64,000 nucleotides of DNA. Source: JACKAQ01 sp965227145 (GTDB taxonomy: Bacteria > Calditrichota > Calditrichia > RBG-13-44-9 > J075). The DNA lies in the NCBI GenBank assembly GCA_965227145.1, contig OZ245730.1, forward strand, positions 1,984,001 to 2,048,000, given 5' to 3'. Each line of letters starts with the position of its first letter. Positions within the stretch are counted from its first letter, which is position 1. The position numbers and the translations under genes were made by a program. The notes under the pieces are model-generated. The model saw nothing but the letters and a program-made list of their open reading frames with translations. It ran no database searches and had not been told where the DNA came from. Below are positions 62,772 through 64,000 of the stretch, one piece after another.

Positions 62772-63149
62772 TTAGTTTTTTGTACGCGATTCCTTGTTTT
62801 TGCAGGGAACGCAAATTCGGGTGGTCGGTACTATTTCCAGTCTTTTGGCTTCAATTTCTTCGCCGCAGACCCGGCAAATGCCGTATTCGTTTAATTCAAT
62901 TCGCTGCAGCGCTTGTTGAATTTGCTGGAGATATTTTTCCTCGCGCGATAAAAAAAGGAAAGCTTTTTCACGTTCCATTGCGTCCGTGCCCTGATCCGCC
63001 ATATGTAGTCCGTATCCTGAATGATCGCCATTGCTTTCCCGATAATTGGATTCCATTGTAACTTCCCGCAGGCGCTCAATTCGGTCGAGAACTTCTACAC
63101 GCTTTTCCATAAGCAAGTTTTTGAAGTGTAATGTGGTTTTGTCATCCAT
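62772..63149 (-). CDS. TraR/DksA-family zinc-finger protein
   Basis: 125 residues. AAGGAGA precedes the ATG. Long coiled coil (about 5-85) followed by a four-Cys zinc finger CRVCGEE...CVPC at about 92-116. DksA-type proteins bind RNA polymerase through the secondary channel and modulate rRNA and stress promoters. The usual DksA coiled-coil tip DxxDxA reads GTDAME here (conserved in FCB relatives as QGTDAMEREKAF). Next to a Cys-poor paralogue upstream and lspA downstream. Confidence 0.9.
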   Translation of the reverse strand: MDDKTTLHFKNLLMEKRVEVLDRIERLREVTMESNYRESNGDHSGYGLHMADQGTDAMEREKAFLFLSREEKYLQQIQQALQRIELNEYGICRVCGEEIEAKRLEIVPTTRICVPCKNKESRTKN

Positions 63150-63211
63150 GTTGATCTCCTTAGTTGACTAATTAACTTCCAAATCATCCTGATTTTTTTG
63201 GTACGGGAGAA

Positions 63212-63655
63212 TTACATTCCTTTTTTCTTTTGCTCAATCTTTGCTTCAACCGTTGTTTCTGTGTGTGGAACTGCATCGAGGCGTTCCTTTGGAATCGGTT
63301 TTCCGGTAATTTTGCAAATACCGTATGTTTTCAGGTCTATGCGTTTTAAAGCACGATCCAGATAGCCAATATATTTTTGCTGGCGAGAGATCATCAGATA
63401 CAGCATTTCCCGTTCCATCGCATCAGTGCCGGAATCAGCCATGTGATAAGTGTATCCTTCGGTCTGTTCCTGTGCATCTTTTAGCCTGCTATTCATATCT
63501 TCAATTTCTTCAAGCGCTTGCGTCCGCTTTTTCAAAATTAATTGGCGAAAATATTCCAGTTCTTCATCAGTCAAATACGTGCGAGGCGGAGATGCCGGTT
63601 TGTCCCCACTATCCAACTCCCCGTTTAAGCCCGCGTTTTTTGATGTTTCACTCAT
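63212..63655 (-). CDS. TraR/DksA-family paralogue with degenerate zinc finger
   Basis: 147 residues; AGGAT lies 7 bases before the ATG. Same layout as the next gene: a Ser/Pro-rich N-terminal extension of ~30 residues, coiled coil with SGTDAMEREMLYLMISRQQ, and the finger region GICKITGKPIPKERL ... PHTETTVEAK, in which three of four Cys ligands are lost (only Cys in GICK remains). Other Bacteroidota DksA-like proteins also lack zinc Cys, as do Pseudomonas DksA2-type proteins in part, so it may work without zinc, for example under zinc limitation or oxidation. It is the first gene of the series and has a strong promoter upstream. Confidence 0.88.
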   Translation of the reverse strand: MSETSKNAGLNGELDSGDKPASPPRTYLTDEELEYFRQLILKKRTQALEEIEDMNSRLKDAQEQTEGYTYHMADSGTDAMEREMLYLMISRQQKYIGYLDRALKRIDLKTYGICKITGKPIPKERLDAVPHTETTVEAKIEQKKKGM

Positions 63656-63855
63656 GATTTCATCCTACGTTTTGCGTCTGGTTCTAAAAAATTACCAATT
63701 GCAGTTATTCTTCATTACATTTTTGCATTTCTGAAACAATCCCTCATTTGAACACTCAGAGATGTTTATTATTTAGCGTTCATTTAGTTGCGAACCTTTA
63801 ATGAAAACTGATAATTTTATTACGTTTACACCTCCTTTCAGTGTTTTAAGGTGCA

Positions 63856-63884
63856 ATATTACAAAAAAAAACCACAAAATGCAA
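63856..63884 (-). promoter_or_regulatory. Sigma70-type promoter for the dksA-like/lspA series
   Basis: Read on the minus strand: -35 TTGCAT (63884-63879), 17 bp T-rich spacer, -10 TAATAT (63861-63856). Predicted leader is about 190 nt to the ATG at 63655 and contains an unusually strong SD-like AAAGGAGG (63838-63831) with no start codon at working distance. Confidence 0.65.
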
Positions 63885-63914
63885 AGAAACTTGGCGCAGC
63901 GAATATTTATTCGA

Positions 63915-64000
63915 TCACCCGATTTTTTCAATAACTACGCGAAACGAGACATCGTCAATATTGACCTCAACTGCATTTCGATCAGCCGGTAATTCTGTTG
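63915..64000 (-). CDS. C-terminus of a gene cut by the window edge (possibly ileS)
   Basis: An open frame enters from beyond base 64000 on the minus strand and ends at a TGA at 63915-63917, giving 27 residues (TELPADRNAVEV, then NIDDVSFRVVIEKIG). The alternating hydrophobic beta pattern is protein-like, and ileS often lies just before dksA-lspA in Bacteroidota, so isoleucyl-tRNA synthetase is a reasonable guess. Too short to prove. The promoter of the next series lies 31 bp past the stop. Confidence 0.35.
   Translation of the reverse strand, partial: TELPADRNAVEVNIDDVSFRVVIEKIG

Overview
The window comes from a bacterium of the Fibrobacterota-Chlorobiota-Bacteroidota (FCB) side of the tree, most likely Calditrichota or a near relative such as Ignavibacteriota or KSB1. 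Six large secreted proteins end in the YPNPFNP-type C-terminal sorting domain used by type IX secretion. An HU-HIG type DNA-binding protein, a DUF4835 protein and two TraR/DksA-like proteins next to lspA point the same way. This placement is inference from protein content; there is no rRNA here. No plasmid, phage, CRISPR or transposase gene was seen, so this looks like ordinary chromosome.

Layout. 1-3.6 kb (minus strand) is a uronate-polysaccharide locus: a PL17-type oligo-alginate lyase cut by the window edge, kduI, and a FadR-type GntR regulator with two 23-bp operator-like palindromes. 3.8-18.3 kb (mostly plus) holds a fatty acid hydroxylase/sterol desaturase-family protein, a secreted vanadium-haloperoxidase-like protein, a chemoreceptor, transketolase, an odd 714-aa PKD/Cys-rich protein with a multi-helix membrane tail (minus), a small lipoprotein and a 1328-aa secreted beta-propeller. 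18.4-24.1 kb is a stress and redox region: a MerA/Lpd-like flavoprotein, a DUF4396 membrane protein, a Cu/Zn superoxide dismutase, then a SpoIIAA-like, BON-repeat and ferritin-like helical protein series with an attenuator-like leader. 24.1-33.6 kb has two uncharacterised secreted proteins, tRNA-Leu(CAG) with a clear promoter, and a TPR / PD40-lipoprotein / DUF4835 series that resembles cell-envelope or type IX accessory parts.

33.6-41.3 kb carries ychF, rnhB, clpB and a UnbV/FG-GAP secreted protein, with REP-like palindromes between rnhB and clpB. 41.5-48.4 kb (minus) has a membrane-bound AraC-type regulator and three tandem FG-GAP secreted paralogues, two of them almost identical. 48.4-50.2 kb is repeat-rich: a 22-bp tandem repeat, an HU-family gene and a 245-bp tandem duplication made of REP-like hairpins. 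50.2-57.9 kb (plus) is potABCD for polyamine uptake, a beta-CASP nuclease, a CDGSH/Fer4_19 protein, a methyltransferase and a first lspA. 57.9-64 kb (minus) holds two dksA-like genes, a second lspA, rluD, DUF1573, rhodanese, a MauE-like membrane protein, a stand-alone response regulator and an MBL-fold hydrolase, followed upstream by the tail of a gene that may be ileS.

The least explained items are the 714-aa membrane-tailed PKD protein, the TPR/PD40/DUF4835 series, the REC-MBL overlapping pair, the 22-bp tandem repeat and the structured leader before the ferritin-like gene. Rho-independent terminators are frequent and mark most transcription-unit ends. Starts were moved from the longest open frame to codons with a Shine-Dalgarno sequence wherever one was clearly better; several genes appear to start with TTG or GTG.
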